A stretch of DNA of 64,000 nt from Algirhabdus cladophorae (GTDB lineage Bacteria > Pseudomonadota > Alphaproteobacteria > Rhodobacterales > Rhodobacteraceae), in contig NZ_CP173029.1 in the NCBI RefSeq assembly GCF_044772865.1, forward strand, positions 2,976,001 through 3,040,000, in the 5' to 3' direction. The notes below the pieces were generated by a model that worked only from the letters and a program-made list of their open reading frames with translations, was not told the origin of the DNA and searched no databases. How positions within the stretch are numbered: position 1 is the stretch's first letter; every line of letters begins with the position of its first letter. The position numbers and the translations under genes were made by a program. This document shows positions 1 to 9,090 of the stretch, piece by piece.

Positions 1-862
1 ATTCGATCAGACGTTTCAGACGGTTGTTCCGGTTGATTACGCGACGGTAAAGATCGTTCAGATCGGACGTCGCAAAACGGCCCCCGTCCAGAGGCACAAG
101 CGGGCGCAATTCCGGCGGGATCACAGGCACAACAGTCAGGATCATCCATTCAGGACGGTTCCCGGATTCAATAAAGCTTTCGACGATCTTCAAACGTTTG
201 ATGATCTTCTTGGGCTTCAATTCACCTGTGGCTTCTTTCAGATCCGCGCGCAACTGTTCTGCTTCGGCGTCCAAATCGATCGCTTGCAGCATTTCACGGA
301 TCGCTTCGGCACCAATGTTCGCAGTGAATGCGTCCATACCGTAGGCGTCTTGGGCATCCATGAACTCTTCTTCAGTCATCAACTGACCGTAAGTGAGATC
401 TGTGAGGCCCGGTTCGATCACAACATAGTTTTCGAAGTACAAGATGCGTTCTAGATCGCGCAACGTCATGTCCAGCATCAGACCGATGCGGGATGGAAGC
501 GATTTCAGGAACCAGATGTGGGCCACGGGTGCGGCCAGTTCGATGTGACCCATACGTTCACGACGCACCTTTTGCAGCGTGACTTCCACACCGCATTTCT
601 CGCAGACAACGCCGCGATACTTCATGCGTTTGTATTTGCCACACAGACATTCGTAGTCTTTGATCGGGCCAAAGATACGTGCACAGAACAGGCCATCACG
701 CTCGGGCTTGAACGTCCGGTAGTTGATGGTTTCTGGTTTCTTGATCTCACCGAATGACCACGACAAAATACGCTCTGGCGAGGCCAAAGATACCTTGATC
801 TCGTCGAATTGCTTTTGTGGCGTCAACGGGTTGAACGGGTTGTTTGTCAGTTCCTGGTTCAT
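1..862 (-). CDS. rpoC: DNA-directed RNA polymerase subunit beta' (N-terminal part, cut by window edge)
   Basis: Start codon is ATG at 862-860; the frame is open to the left edge, giving the first 287 or so residues. The product begins MNQELTNNPFNPLTPQKQFD and carries the zinc-ribbon cysteines CLCGKYKRMKY...CEKCG near residues 70-90, as in all bacterial beta' subunits. Beta' forms the clamp and half of the active site of RNA polymerase. It follows rpoB by about 50 bp on the same strand, so the two are surely cotranscribed. The catalytic NADFDGD motif lies outside the window. Identification is certain; only the C-terminal extent is unseen. Confidence 0.98.
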   Translation of the reverse strand, partial: MNQELTNNPFNPLTPQKQFDEIKVSLASPERILSWSFGEIKKPETINYRTFKPERDGLFCARIFGPIKDYECLCGKYKRMKYRGVVCEKCGVEVTLQKVRRERMGHIELAAPVAHIWFLKSLPSRIGLMLDMTLRDLERILYFENYVVIEPGLTDLTYGQLMTEEEFMDAQDAYGMDAFTANIGAEAIREMLQAIDLDAEAEQLRADLKEATGELKPKKIIKRLKIVESFIESGNRPEWMILTVVPVIPPELRPLVPLDGGRFATSDLNDLYRRVINRNNRLKRLIE

Positions 863-913
863 TTTATGATCCTTAAATTAGGGGAAGGTTGGATGGGTGG
901 GGCGCAAGGCGCC

Positions 914-3900
914 CTATTCATCCACCTCCGCATCCAGGAGTTCCATATTCAGGCCAAGGCCACGGACTTCTTTCACGAGAACGTTGAAGGATTCTGGCAC
1001 GCCAGCTTCAAAGTTATCTTCGCCCTTCACGATGCTTTCATAGACTTTCGTCCGCCCTGCAACGTCGTCCGACTTCACAGTCAGCATCTCTTGCAAGGTG
1101 TAAGCAGCGCCGTAAGCTTCCAGTGCCCAGACTTCCATTTCCCCGAAACGCTGACCACCGAACTGGGCTTTACCACCCAGCGGTTGTTGCGTGACCAAGG
1201 AGTATGGACCTGTGGAACGGGCGTGAATTTTGTCGTCCACCAAGTGGTGCAGTTTGAGCAGGTATTTCACACCTACAGTGACCGGACGGGAGAATTGCTC
1301 ACCCGTGCGACCGTCAAACAGCACCGACTGACCGCTTTCAGAGAAACCAGCACGGACCAGCGCGTCGTTCACGTCAGCCTCTTTCGCGCCGTCGAAAACT
1401 GGCGTCGCAATTGGCACACCGCGTGTGACATTGCTTGCCGCTTCGATCAACTCGTCCTCGTCCATACCGTCGATACCTTCGGCTGTGACGTTTTCACCAT
1501 AGGCCAGAGCCATCGCTTCGCGCACTGGCGTAAGATCACCGGAACGTTTGTACTCGGAAATCGCCTCATCGACATTCAAGCCCAGACCGCGCGCGGCCCA
1601 GCCCATATGTGTCTCAAGGATCTGCCCGACGTTCATACGCGAAGGCACACCAAGCGGGTTCAAACAGAAGTCAACGGGTGTACCGTCAGCCAAGAATGGC
1701 ATGTCTTCCATTGGAACAACTTTGGAAATCACACCTTTGTTGCCGTGACGACCAGCCATTTTATCGCCCGGTTGCAGCTTACGCTTCACCGCGACGAATA
1801 CTTTGACCATTTTCATCACGCCGGGTGGCAGATCGTCGCCGCGACGCACTTTTTCAACTTTGTCTTCAAAGCGGGCATCCAAGGTGCGTTTCTGCGCCTC
1901 ATACTGCTCGTTCAAAGCCTCGACGATTTGTGCGTCACTTTCGTCTTCCAATGCCAACTGCCACCACTGACCGCGGCTCAGAGATTCCAGCAGGTCCTGC
2001 GTAATCTCGACGTTTGATGGAATGCCTTTGGGGCCTTTGACGGCCTTTTTACCCAAGATCATACCAGACAGACGCGCGTAGATGTTCCGATCCAAAATGA
2101 CCAATTCGTCATCACGGTCACGGGCCAGACGCTCGACTTCTTCACGTTCGATCTGCAAAGCACGTTCGTCTTTTTCCACACCGTGGCGGTTAAAGACGCG
2201 CACTTCAACGACTGTACCGAAGTCACCTGGTTTTACGCGCAAGGATGTGTCCCGCACGTCGCTGGCTTTTTCACCAAAGATGGCACGCAGAAGTTTTTCT
2301 TCTGGTGTCATCGGGCTTTCGCCTTTTGGTGTGATCTTACCGACCAAGATATCACCCGGTTCAACATCCGCGCCGATGTAAACGATGCCAGCCTCGTCGA
2401 GGTTGCGCAGCGCTTCTTCACCAACGTTTGGAATGTCGCGTGTGATTTCTTCTGGACCCAGTTTCGTGTCACGGGCCGCCACTTCGAATTCTTCGATGTG
2501 GATGGATGTGAACACGTCATCACGGGCGATACGCTCGGAAATCAGGATACTGTCTTCGTAGTTGTAGCCATTCCAAGGCATAAACGCGACGACCACGTTT
2601 TTACCCAAAGCCAATTCACCCATATCCGTGGATGGACCATCGGCGATAACTTGGCCTTTGGTCACACGCTCACCAACCCGCACCAAAGGACGCTGGTTGA
2701 TACATGTGTTCTGGTTCGAGCGTTGGAACTTGCGCATACGGTAGATGTCTACGCCAGCATCACCCAACTCGAGATCTTCTGTGGCGCGCACAACGATACG
2801 TGTCGCGTCGACCTGATCGATGATACCACCACGTTTGGCCATGTAGGCCGCACCGGAATCGCGAGCCACAACTTCTTCGATGCCGGTGCCCACGAGTGGT
2901 GCTTCGGCTTGCAGAAGTGGAACAGCCTGACGTTGCATGTTCGAGCCCATCAAGGCGCGGTTCGCATCGTCATTCTCAAGGAACGGGATCAAAGACGCCG
3001 CAACCGAGACCAACTGCTTGGGCGAGACGTCGATCAAATCAACATGCTCGGGCGATTGCAGCAGATAGTCGCCGGATTGGCGTGTGCTGACCAGATCGTT
3101 GGCAAATTTGCCGTTCTCATCCAAAGCTGCGTTGGCCTGCGCCACTGTGTGACGCATTTCTTCTGTAGCGGACATGTAGTGCACTTCGTCAGTGACTTTG
3201 CTGTCCACAACGCGGCGGTAAGGTGTTTCGATAAAGCCGTATTTGTTCACACGGGCAAATGTAGCCAGCGAGTTGATCAGACCAATGTTCGGCCCTTCCG
3301 GCGTTTCAATCGGGCACATCCGACCGTAGTGTGTTGGGTGAACGTCACGAACCTCAAAGCCAGCACGTTCGCGGGTCAAACCACCTGGGCCCAGCGCAGA
3401 CAAGCGACGCTTGTGTGTAACTTCGGACAATGGGTTGGTTTGGTCCATGAACTGAGACAGCTGCGAGGAGCCAAAGAATTCACGCACAGCGGCAGCAGCC
3501 GGTTTCGCGTTGATCAAATCCTGCGGCATCACTGTGTCGATCTCGACAGAACTCATACGCTCCTTGATCGCGCGCTCCATGCGAAGCAAGCCAACACGGT
3601 ACTGGTTTTCCATCAGTTCGCCAACGGAACGCACACGACGGTTGCCCAAGTGGTCAATGTCGTCGATGTCGCCTTTGCCGTCACGCAGCTCAACCAGCGC
3701 TTTGATGCAGGATACGATGTCTTCTTTGCGCAGGGTGCGCACAGTGTCTTCTGCATCCAGTGCCAAACGCATGTTCATTTTCACACGACCCACGGCGGAC
3801 AGATCGTACCGCTCGGAATCGAAGAACAACGTGTCGAACAGGGCGGATGCCGCATCAACGGTGGGCGGCTCGCCCGGACGCATAACGCGGTAAATATCCA

Positions 3901-5050
3901 TCAACGCGCTTTCGCGGTTCATGTTCTTATCTGCAGCCATGGTGTTGCGCATATATGGACCGACATTGACGTTATCGATGTCCAGCACAGGAATGGTTGT
4001 GATGCCTGCATCCGCCAATTCCTGCAAAGACCCACCAATAACGGTGCCGTCCTTGTCCATCTCCAGTGTCAGCTCATCACCAGCTTCCACATAGATCGCG
4101 CCATTTTCTTCGTTGATGATGTCTTGAGCAACGAATTTGCCAACGATCTGCTCATACGGCAGCAGCAATTCAGTCACTTTGCCTTCGTCGATCAATTTCT
4201 TGACCGCCCGTGGGGTTACTTTCTTGCCAGCTTCTGCGATCACTTCGCCAGTGCCCGCGTCAACAAGATCATGCAGTGGACGGGTGCCGCGCACACGCTC
4301 TGGGAAGAACTTGGTGACCCAACCTTTGCCCTTCTTCAGCTTGTACTCAACGGTGTTGTAGTAAGCATTCATAATGCCTTCTTGGTCCAGACCCAGCGCA
4401 TAAAGCAGTGTTGTCACGGGCAATTTACGACGACGGTCGATGCGCGCAAACACAAGGTCCTTGGCGTCAAATTCAAAGTCCAACCAGCTGCCGCGATAGG
4501 GAATAATGCGGCAAGCAAATAGCAATTTACCAGAAGAATGGGTTTTGCCTTTGTCGTGGTCAAAGAAAACACCAGGTGAACGGTGCATTTGGCTGACGAT
4601 AACACGCTCGGTGCCGTTCACGACAAAAGTGCCGTTCGGTGTCATCAAAGGCATATCGCCCATGAACACGTCTTGCTCTTTGATGTCTTTCACAGACTTC
4701 GCGCCTGTATCTTCGTCGATATCAAACACGATCAGACGGAGGGTCACCTTCAGAGGAGCGCTGTAGGTCATGTCGCGCTGCTGACATTCCTCAACGTCGT
4801 ATTTCGGTTTTTCCAACTCGTATTTCACGAATTCCAGCACAGCTGTTTCGTTGAAATCTTTGATGGGGAATACGGATTGGAAGACACCTTTGATGCCCTC
4901 GCCGTCCAATGGTTCCAATTGATCGCCAGATTTCAGGAACAGATCATATGATGATTTCTGGACTTCAATCAGGTTTGGCATATCCAATACTTCGCGGATT
5001 TTGCCGTAATATTTGCGCAAGCGTTTTTGACCTAGGAAGGACGTAGCCAT
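914..5050 (-). CDS. rpoB: DNA-directed RNA polymerase subunit beta
   Basis: A 1378-residue beta subunit from ATSFLGQKRLRKYYGKIREV to a C-terminal NMELLDAEVDE. The rifampicin region is recognisable around residues 510-580 (GSSQLSQFMDQTNPLSEVTH, then KRRLSALGPGGL), followed by ETPEGPNIGLINSLA and, near the C-terminus, QQPLGGKAQFGGQRFGEMEVWALEAYG. An in-frame GTG lies 12 bp upstream at 5062, but it overlaps the Shine-Dalgarno AAAGG and the family starts at M-A-x-SFLGQ, so ATG 5050 is preferred. The gene follows rplL after a 263-bp gap with two strong stem-loops and precedes rpoC by about 50 bp. Core transcription enzyme; nothing is unusual in the coding region. Confidence 0.98.
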   Translation of the reverse strand: MATSFLGQKRLRKYYGKIREVLDMPNLIEVQKSSYDLFLKSGDQLEPLDGEGIKGVFQSVFPIKDFNETAVLEFVKYELEKPKYDVEECQQRDMTYSAPLKVTLRLIVFDIDEDTGAKSVKDIKEQDVFMGDMPLMTPNGTFVVNGTERVIVSQMHRSPGVFFDHDKGKTHSSGKLLFACRIIPYRGSWLDFEFDAKDLVFARIDRRRKLPVTTLLYALGLDQEGIMNAYYNTVEYKLKKGKGWVTKFFPERVRGTRPLHDLVDAGTGEVIAEAGKKVTPRAVKKLIDEGKVTELLLPYEQIVGKFVAQDIINEENGAIYVEAGDELTLEMDKDGTVIGGSLQELADAGITTIPVLDIDNVNVGPYMRNTMAADKNMNRESALMDIYRVMRPGEPPTVDAASALFDTLFFDSERYDLSAVGRVKMNMRLALDAEDTVRTLRKEDIVSCIKALVELRDGKGDIDDIDHLGNRRVRSVGELMENQYRVGLLRMERAIKERMSSVEIDTVMPQDLINAKPAAAAVREFFGSSQLSQFMDQTNPLSEVTHKRRLSALGPGGLTRERAGFEVRDVHPTHYGRMCPIETPEGPNIGLINSLATFARVNKYGFIETPYRRVVDSKVTDEVHYMSATEEMRHTVAQANAALDENGKFANDLVSTRQSGDYLLQSPEHVDLIDVSPKQLVSVAASLIPFLENDDANRALMGSNMQRQAVPLLQAEAPLVGTGIEEVVARDSGAAYMAKRGGIIDQVDATRIVVRATEDLELGDAGVDIYRMRKFQRSNQNTCINQRPLVRVGERVTKGQVIADGPSTDMGELALGKNVVVAFMPWNGYNYEDSILISERIARDDVFTSIHIEEFEVAARDTKLGPEEITRDIPNVGEEALRNLDEAGIVYIGADVEPGDILVGKITPKGESPMTPEEKLLRAIFGEKASDVRDTSLRVKPGDFGTVVEVRVFNRHGVEKDERALQIEREEVERLARDRDDELVILDRNIYARLSGMILGKKAVKGPKGIPSNVEITQDLLESLSRGQWWQLALEDESDAQIVEALNEQYEAQKRTLDARFEDKVEKVRRGDDLPPGVMKMVKVFVAVKRKLQPGDKMAGRHGNKGVISKVVPMEDMPFLADGTPVDFCLNPLGVPSRMNVGQILETHMGWAARGLGLNVDEAISEYKRSGDLTPVREAMALAYGENVTAEGIDGMDEDELIEAASNVTRGVPIATPVFDGAKEADVNDALVRAGFSESGQSVLFDGRTGEQFSRPVTVGVKYLLKLHHLVDDKIHARSTGPYSLVTQQPLGGKAQFGGQRFGEMEVWALEAYGAAYTLQEMLTVKSDDVAGRTKVYESIVKGEDNFEAGVPESFNVLVKEVRGLGLNMELLDAEVDE

Positions 5051-5191
5051 GTGCGATGTCACCTTTCAAGTTTCTCATTCAGACACACCTACCGTCGGGC
5101 CACGGCGATGCACCCAGTTGAGACAGACGAAACAGTTCGGCCTATTCTAGATCGACGTCCCACCGACGATCACCCGACCATTGAACCGCGC

Positions 5192-5236
5192 CTTAGAAGA
5201 GGCTTTTTGCGGGCTCGACGAAAAGCCCCTTCTAAG
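5192..5236 (-). promoter_or_regulatory. 16-bp stem-loop in the rplL-rpoB gap
   Basis: On the minus strand the arms CTTAGAAGGGGCTTTT and AAAAGCCTCTTCTAAG pair over 16 bp with one G-U wobble and a 13-nt loop. No U-tract follows the stem on the minus strand, so this is not a simple terminator. In E. coli the equivalent gap holds an attenuator and an RNase III processing site that set the ratio of L7/L12 to RNA polymerase; a similar job here is inferred from position and structure only. Confidence 0.6.
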
Positions 5237-5244
5237 ACAGGTTC

Positions 5245-5274
5245 GGCTGGACCCGAATTTCTCCGGATCCAGCC
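5245..5274 (-). promoter_or_regulatory. second stem-loop, just downstream of rplL
   Basis: Arms GGCTGGA and TCCAGCC (7 bp) are extended inward by a 3-bp CCG/CGG pairing after a one-base mismatch. It lies 40 nt after the rplL stop codon and directly before the longer stem at 5192-5236 in the direction of transcription. There is no U-tract after it. It probably stabilises the 3' end of the rplL message or is part of a processing structure. Confidence 0.45.
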
Positions 5275-5313
5275 TGAAAATTGCAGGGCTGCGCGCAACC
5301 CCTGAATAGCGAC

Positions 5314-5688
5314 TTAGGCCAGTTCGACTTCTGCGCCAGCTGCTTCCAGCTTGGCTTTCACGTCTTCTGCTTCGGCTTTGTCGACGCCTTCTTTGATCTT
5401 GCCGCCAGCTTCGACCAAGTCTTTGGCTTCTTTCAGACCAAGACCAGTGATGCCGCGAACTTCTTTGATCACGTTGATTTTCGAGGCGCCGGCGTTCTTG
5501 AGAACAACGTCAAACTCGGTTTTTTCTTCAGCAGCACCGCCAGCGTCGCCAGCTGGGCCTGCCATCATAACTGCGCCACCGGCTGCAGGTTCGATGCCAT
5601 ACTCATCTTTGAGGATGGTTTTCAGTTCTTGTGCTTCGAGAAGGGTAAGACCAACAATCTCTTCTGCAAGTTTCTTCAGATCAGCCAT
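5314..5688 (-). CDS. rplL: 50S ribosomal protein L7/L12
   Basis: 124 residues starting MADLKKLAEEIVGLTLLEAQ. It has the N-terminal dimerisation helix, an Ala/Gly-rich hinge near residues 38-55, and the C-terminal domain with FDVVLKNAGASKINVIKEVR and GLGLKEAKDLVEAGGKIKEG, which contacts translational GTPases. The open frame extends 16 codons further upstream, but the L12 family begins at MADL and a purine-rich AGAAAAAG sequence precedes this ATG. It follows rplJ by 71 bp. Multiple copies bind L10 to form the ribosomal stalk. Confidence 0.98.
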   Translation of the reverse strand: MADLKKLAEEIVGLTLLEAQELKTILKDEYGIEPAAGGAVMMAGPAGDAGGAAEEKTEFDVVLKNAGASKINVIKEVRGITGLGLKEAKDLVEAGGKIKEGVDKAEAEDVKAKLEAAGAEVELA

Positions 5689-5759
5689 TTGCTTTTTCCG
5701 TTCTATATTAAATGTGTTCCAACGTCGGATGTTCAACCCTAGTCAGACAGTCAAGTTGC

Positions 5760-6272
5760 TTACGCAGCCTTCTCTTCGATTGTCGAAAGAATGCTGGCGA
5801 TATTCGAAGCAGGGGCGCCAATCGCACCGGCAATGTTGGAAGCTGGGGCACCAATACAACCCACGATGGAGGCAATAAGCTCCTCGCGGCTTGGCATTGC
5901 TGCAACGGCCTTCACACCGGCAACGTCCAGAGCATCCTCACCCATGGAACCACCAAGAATCTGAAGCTTGTCATTTTCTTTAGCGTAATCCACGACGACC
6001 TTGGCCGCAGCCACCGGGTCTTCGGAATAGGAAAGGACGGTCATGCCTGTCAGGTAGTCAGCAATGCTTGCGCAGGGCTGGCCTTCCAGGGCGATCTTTG
6101 CGAGCCTGTTCTTGGCGACACGCACAGACCCGTCTACTTCACGCATTTTCGCGCGCAGGTCCTGCATCTCGGCAACTGTCATGCCTTCGTAGTGGGCAAC
6201 CACAACGACGCCAGAGCTTTCGAAGATTTGGCCGAGTTCCTCGACCACTTTCTCTTTTTGTGCTCTATCCAC
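5760..6272 (-). CDS. rplJ: 50S ribosomal protein L10
   Basis: 170 residues beginning (M)DRAQKEKVVEELGQIFESSG. Start codon is GTG at 6272-6270 with GGAG seven bases upstream. The N-terminal rRNA-binding domain has the typical VVVAHYEGMTVAEMQDLRAKMRE stretch, and the C-terminus contains the repeated GAPASNIA segments leading to the helix that docks L7/L12 dimers. L10 with L12 normally represses its own message by binding the leader; a structured leader lies immediately upstream. First gene of rplJ-rplL-rpoB-rpoC. Confidence 0.98.
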   Translation of the reverse strand: MDRAQKEKVVEELGQIFESSGVVVVAHYEGMTVAEMQDLRAKMREVDGSVRVAKNRLAKIALEGQPCASIADYLTGMTVLSYSEDPVAAAKVVVDYAKENDKLQILGGSMGEDALDVAGVKAVAAMPSREELIASIVGCIGAPASNIAGAIGAPASNIASILSTIEEKAA

Positions 6273-6480
6273 AGTTTTCTCCAGTTTTGGGGGGTTTATT
6301 CCCCGGCTCAGTCTACCGGATTACTCCGGCGGTTGGGTCCATCAACAACGGGACACCCGAACCGCCAAGGAGCAAAAAGAGAGCCCTCAGAATGTTTGGT
6401 CTGTTCCCGTCTCAGGCAGGAATTAAAGGGGTTTAAGGCCCCAACCCGCCGTCTCGGACGAAACGCAAAAGAGCGCGAGA
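6273..6480 (-). promoter_or_regulatory. Putative L10 (rplJ) leader, autoregulatory RNA
   Basis: The minus-strand RNA just upstream of rplJ is highly structured. One long stem pairs GGCGGTT with AACCGCC and inner GGxTCC/GGACCC segments (6328-6366); a short hairpin CCGGA-loop-TCCGG sits at 6317-6330; further upstream GAGACGGCGGG and CCTGCCTGAGAC segments can pair around a GGGGCCTTAAACCCC element (6405-6455). The location, immediately 5' of rplJ, matches the conserved L10 leader that binds L10(L12)4. The exact fold was not computed. Confidence 0.5.
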
Positions 6481-7180
6481 CGAATCACGCGCTCTAGAGC
6501 TGAGGATTAGTTAGTTCGAATGGTAGCAAATGTGAAGAGCCCATAAGCAGATAGCGCGGTATTTAAGCATCCTTGCCCACGCAATTTCACGTCGCTTTAT
6601 CATATGGCAGCACCCACGACCCAGGCTAAGGGTTGTGAAGACCATTTTTGCTGCGATCTATCCCCCCCCGCCGACACCACGTGTTTCCCTTAGCACTGTA
6701 AGCACCTGCGAGGGACCAAAGGATACTATATCCCCGAAATAACCTTCCACAAATCACCGTTTCGCACCCAACGGGCTGATTTTGGAAAGACTATTACCGC
6801 TCACAGCGCGGGATTTTCGAACGGGACTCTACACACAAAGCGCCTGACCTAACCGCTCTGACTGCTTTCTTAGGTACTCAACGCCTTTTCTTGAATTCAT
6901 CAAACAAGTGTCCGAGCTTTCCTCGCCCTTTTCAAATTCGCCAAAAACACTTTGCGAGCTTTTCTTACTGCCTTCGACGCGATGCTGCTCCCCCCGTCAA
7001 AAAACAGCAAAAAGAAAGTGCTGGTCAAGGGCAACAGTGATTGGGTTTTTCAATTCCGGATGGCGCAAACGGCCATTTGCCCGGCCGCAGCAAATGCGCC
7101 TATCGTCTGTCACGCGGATATTTGTGGATCCGCTCTAGACCACAACAACGGACCAAAGACGTGGTTGCATGAACCTTCCC
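6481..7180. other. Long gene-free stretch between rplA and rplJ
   Basis: About 700 bp with no convincing gene. Two plus-strand open frames of 76 and 89 codons (6908-7138 and 6952-7221) overlap each other; the second runs through the rplA terminator, neither has a good ribosome-binding site, and neither resembles a known family. A run of eight C (6661-6670) and AT-rich segments suggest non-coding DNA. The rplJ promoter must lie in here; one candidate is given separately. No tRNA was seen. Confidence 0.5.
6725..6752 (-). promoter_or_regulatory. Candidate promoter for rplJLrpoBC
   Basis: Minus strand shows TTGTGG (6752-6747), a 16-bp spacer and TATAGT (6730-6725), a fair match to a vegetative promoter. 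It would give a leader of roughly 445 nt ahead of rplJ. Picked by eye; other sites in the long gap cannot be excluded. Confidence 0.3.
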
Positions 7181-7210
7181 AAAAAAGAAAGGCACCCCCG
7201 AAGGAGTGCC
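7181..7210 (-). terminator. Rho-independent terminator of rplK-rplA
   Basis: Minus strand reads GGCACTCC, a TTCG tetraloop, then GGGGTGCC followed by TTTCTTTTTT. The 8-bp stem has one wobble. It begins 26 bp after the rplA stop codon, so it closes the rplK-rplA unit and separates it from rplJ, which therefore needs its own promoter. Confidence 0.85.
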
Positions 7211-7235
7211 TTACACTATAGTTTAGACCGTAGGC

Positions 7236-7934
7236 TTAGTTGCCTGTGGCGTTGTCCACTGCAACAGAAACACCTGGGCCCATAGTCGAGCTTACAGCGA
7301 TCTTTTTCATATAGGAGCCTTTGGAGCCTGCCGGTTTGGCTTTGGCAACGGCGTCTACAAATGCGCGGATGTTTTCAACCAGCTTGGCTTCGTCAAACGA
7401 GGCCTTGCCGACGCCTGCGTGGATAACACCGGCTTTTTCCACTTTGAACTGTACTTCGCCGCCTTTGGCCGCTTTGACAGCGTCGCCCACATCCATCGTC
7501 ACTGTGCCAACCTTTGGGTTAGGCATCAGGTTGCGTGGACCCAGAACTTTACCCAGACGACCAACGATGGGCATCATGTCTGGTGTTGCAATGCAGCGAT
7601 CAAAGTCGATTTTGCCGCCTTGAACGATTTCCATCAGGTCCTCGGCGCCAACGATATCCGCACCAGCGGCTTGGGCTTCTTCGGCCTTTGGACCACGGGC
7701 AAATACCGCAACGCGGACTGTTTTGCCTGTGCCGTTTGGCAGACCAACAACACCGCGGACCATTTGATCCGCGTGACGTGGATCAACACCAAGGTTCATC
7801 GAGATTTCAACAGTTTCGTCGAATTTCGCAGTTGCGTTGGATTTCACCAGTGCAACGGCTTCTTCAACTGTAACGTCTGCTTTGCCAGCAAATGCTTCGC
7901 GTGCAGCGCGGGTTCTTTTACCAAGTTTCGCCAT
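7236..7934 (-). CDS. rplA: 50S ribosomal protein L1
   Basis: 232 residues, starting MAKLGKRTRAAREAFAGKAD and including the family pattern KFDETVEISMNLGVDPRHADQ, then GxVGLPNGTGKTVRVAVFA, and LGPRNLMPNPKVGTVT in domain II. L1 forms the mobile stalk near the E site and represses its operon by binding the message. It starts 4 bp after rplK, and a strong terminator follows. Normal length for the family. Confidence 0.98.
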   Translation of the reverse strand: MAKLGKRTRAAREAFAGKADVTVEEAVALVKSNATAKFDETVEISMNLGVDPRHADQMVRGVVGLPNGTGKTVRVAVFARGPKAEEAQAAGADIVGAEDLMEIVQGGKIDFDRCIATPDMMPIVGRLGKVLGPRNLMPNPKVGTVTMDVGDAVKAAKGGEVQFKVEKAGVIHAGVGKASFDEAKLVENIRAFVDAVAKAKPAGSKGSYMKKIAVSSTMGPGVSVAVDNATGN

Positions 7935-7938
7935 GATA

Positions 7939-8367
7939 CTACCCTTTCACCTCGATACCCATCGAACGGGCGGACCCGAGGATGATTTGCATTGCGCTTT
8001 CGATGTCGTTGGCGTTCAGGTCTTTCATTTTCGCTTCTGCGATTTCTTTGACCTGAGCTACGGACACTGTGCCGACCACTTGGCGGCTAGGTGTTGTGGC
8101 ACCGGATTTTACCTTGGCGGCTTTCTTGAGGAAGTAGGACGCAGGAGGCGTCTTGATGTCCATCGAGAACGACTTGTCTTGGTAATATGTGATCACGGTT
8201 GGGCAAGGCGCACCTGGCTCAAGTTCCTGTGTCTTGGCGTTGAACGCCTTACAGAATTCCATGATGTTGATCCCGCGTTGACCCAATGCTGGACCGACGG
8301 GGGGGGATGGGTTGGCTTGACCCGCAGGAACCTGCAGTTTCATTGTGCCAGCTACTTTTTTAGCCAT
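7939..8367 (-). CDS. rplK: 50S ribosomal protein L11
   Basis: 142 residues beginning MAKKVAGTMKLQVPAGQANPSPPVGPALGQRG, the proline-rich N-terminal domain of L11, and ending with the rRNA-binding C-terminal domain (IAEAKMKDLNANDIESAMQII, then GSARSMGIEV). L11 binds the GTPase-associated region of 23S rRNA. It lies 110 bp downstream of nusG and is translationally close to rplA. Confidence 0.98.
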   Translation of the reverse strand: MAKKVAGTMKLQVPAGQANPSPPVGPALGQRGINIMEFCKAFNAKTQELEPGAPCPTVITYYQDKSFSMDIKTPPASYFLKKAAKVKSGATTPSRQVVGTVSVAQVKEIAEAKMKDLNANDIESAMQIILGSARSMGIEVKG

Positions 8368-8477
8368 TTAGGCATCTCCATTTTTCAACAGCGCAGGATC
8401 GCGACCCTTTGCCTTTTCGTTGTCGTGGTACGGTTTGGCACACGCGTGCGCGTCCCCTCCCACGGCGAGCACTCAGA

Positions 8478-9011
8478 TCAGATTTCCTTGGTAACCTGAG
8501 TGAATTCCAATTCCACTGGTGTCGCGCGGCCAAAGATCGAAACCGTTACCTTCAGGCGCTGGTTCTCGTCGTCCACTTCTTCCACCATGCCATCGAAGTC
8601 CTCGAACGGGCCTTCGTTGACTTTAACTTTCTCACCCACCTCAAAGCTGATGAGAGTACGCGGCGCTTCTTCGCCTTCCTGGACGCGGTTCAGAATCGCG
8701 TTCACTTCGGCGTCGCGCATCGGCATGGGCCGACCTTGCGGACCTAAGAAGCCTGTCACGCGGTTGATCGAGTTGATCAGGTGATACGCCTCATCGGACA
8801 TTTCCATCCGCACCAAAACATAACCGGGCATAAAGCGACGTTCAGCCGTCACTTTCTTGCCACGACGGACTTCGATGACTTCTTCGGTCGGGACCAAAAC
8901 CTCTTCGATTTCGCCCTCCAATTCAGCCTCAATCACGGAGGTTCTGATTTGTTCAGCGATTTTCTTTTCGAAGTTCGAAAGAACGCTCACTGAGTACCAC
9001 CGTTTCGCCAT
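8478..9011 (-). CDS. nusG: Transcription termination/antitermination factor NusG
   Basis: 177 residues. The NGN domain (MAKRWYSVSVLSNFEKKIAEQI...MPGYVLVRMEM...VTGFLGP) is followed by a linker and a C-terminal KOW domain (KVNEGPFEDFDGMVEEVDDENQRL, about residues 125-165). NusG binds the beta' clamp and links RNA polymerase to Rho or ribosomal S10. It sits between secE and rplK as usual, but here 223 bp, containing a terminator-like hairpin, separates it from secE. Confidence 0.97.
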   Translation of the reverse strand: MAKRWYSVSVLSNFEKKIAEQIRTSVIEAELEGEIEEVLVPTEEVIEVRRGKKVTAERRFMPGYVLVRMEMSDEAYHLINSINRVTGFLGPQGRPMPMRDAEVNAILNRVQEGEEAPRTLISFEVGEKVKVNEGPFEDFDGMVEEVDDENQRLKVTVSIFGRATPVELEFTQVTKEI

Positions 9012-9090
9012 GCTGTCAGAGCCCTCGTTTAGCCGGATCGTTGTGACCCGTTTCGTGTAAGTATTCCAAGCAGTTACCTGCTACCGTCCC

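Noticed and set aside
900..914. Hairpin GGGCGC-AAG-GCGCCC just after rpoB
   Set aside because: A 6-bp stem without a T-run between rpoB and rpoC; not enough to call a terminator.
2183..4522. 779-codon plus-strand open frame
   Set aside because: It lies wholly antisense to rpoB, in a codon-biased gene whose reverse complement is depleted of stops. No domain is visible.
6952..7221. 89-codon plus-strand frame in the rplA-rplJ gap
   Set aside because: It runs through the rplA terminator, has no ribosome site, overlaps another open frame and shows no recognisable family.
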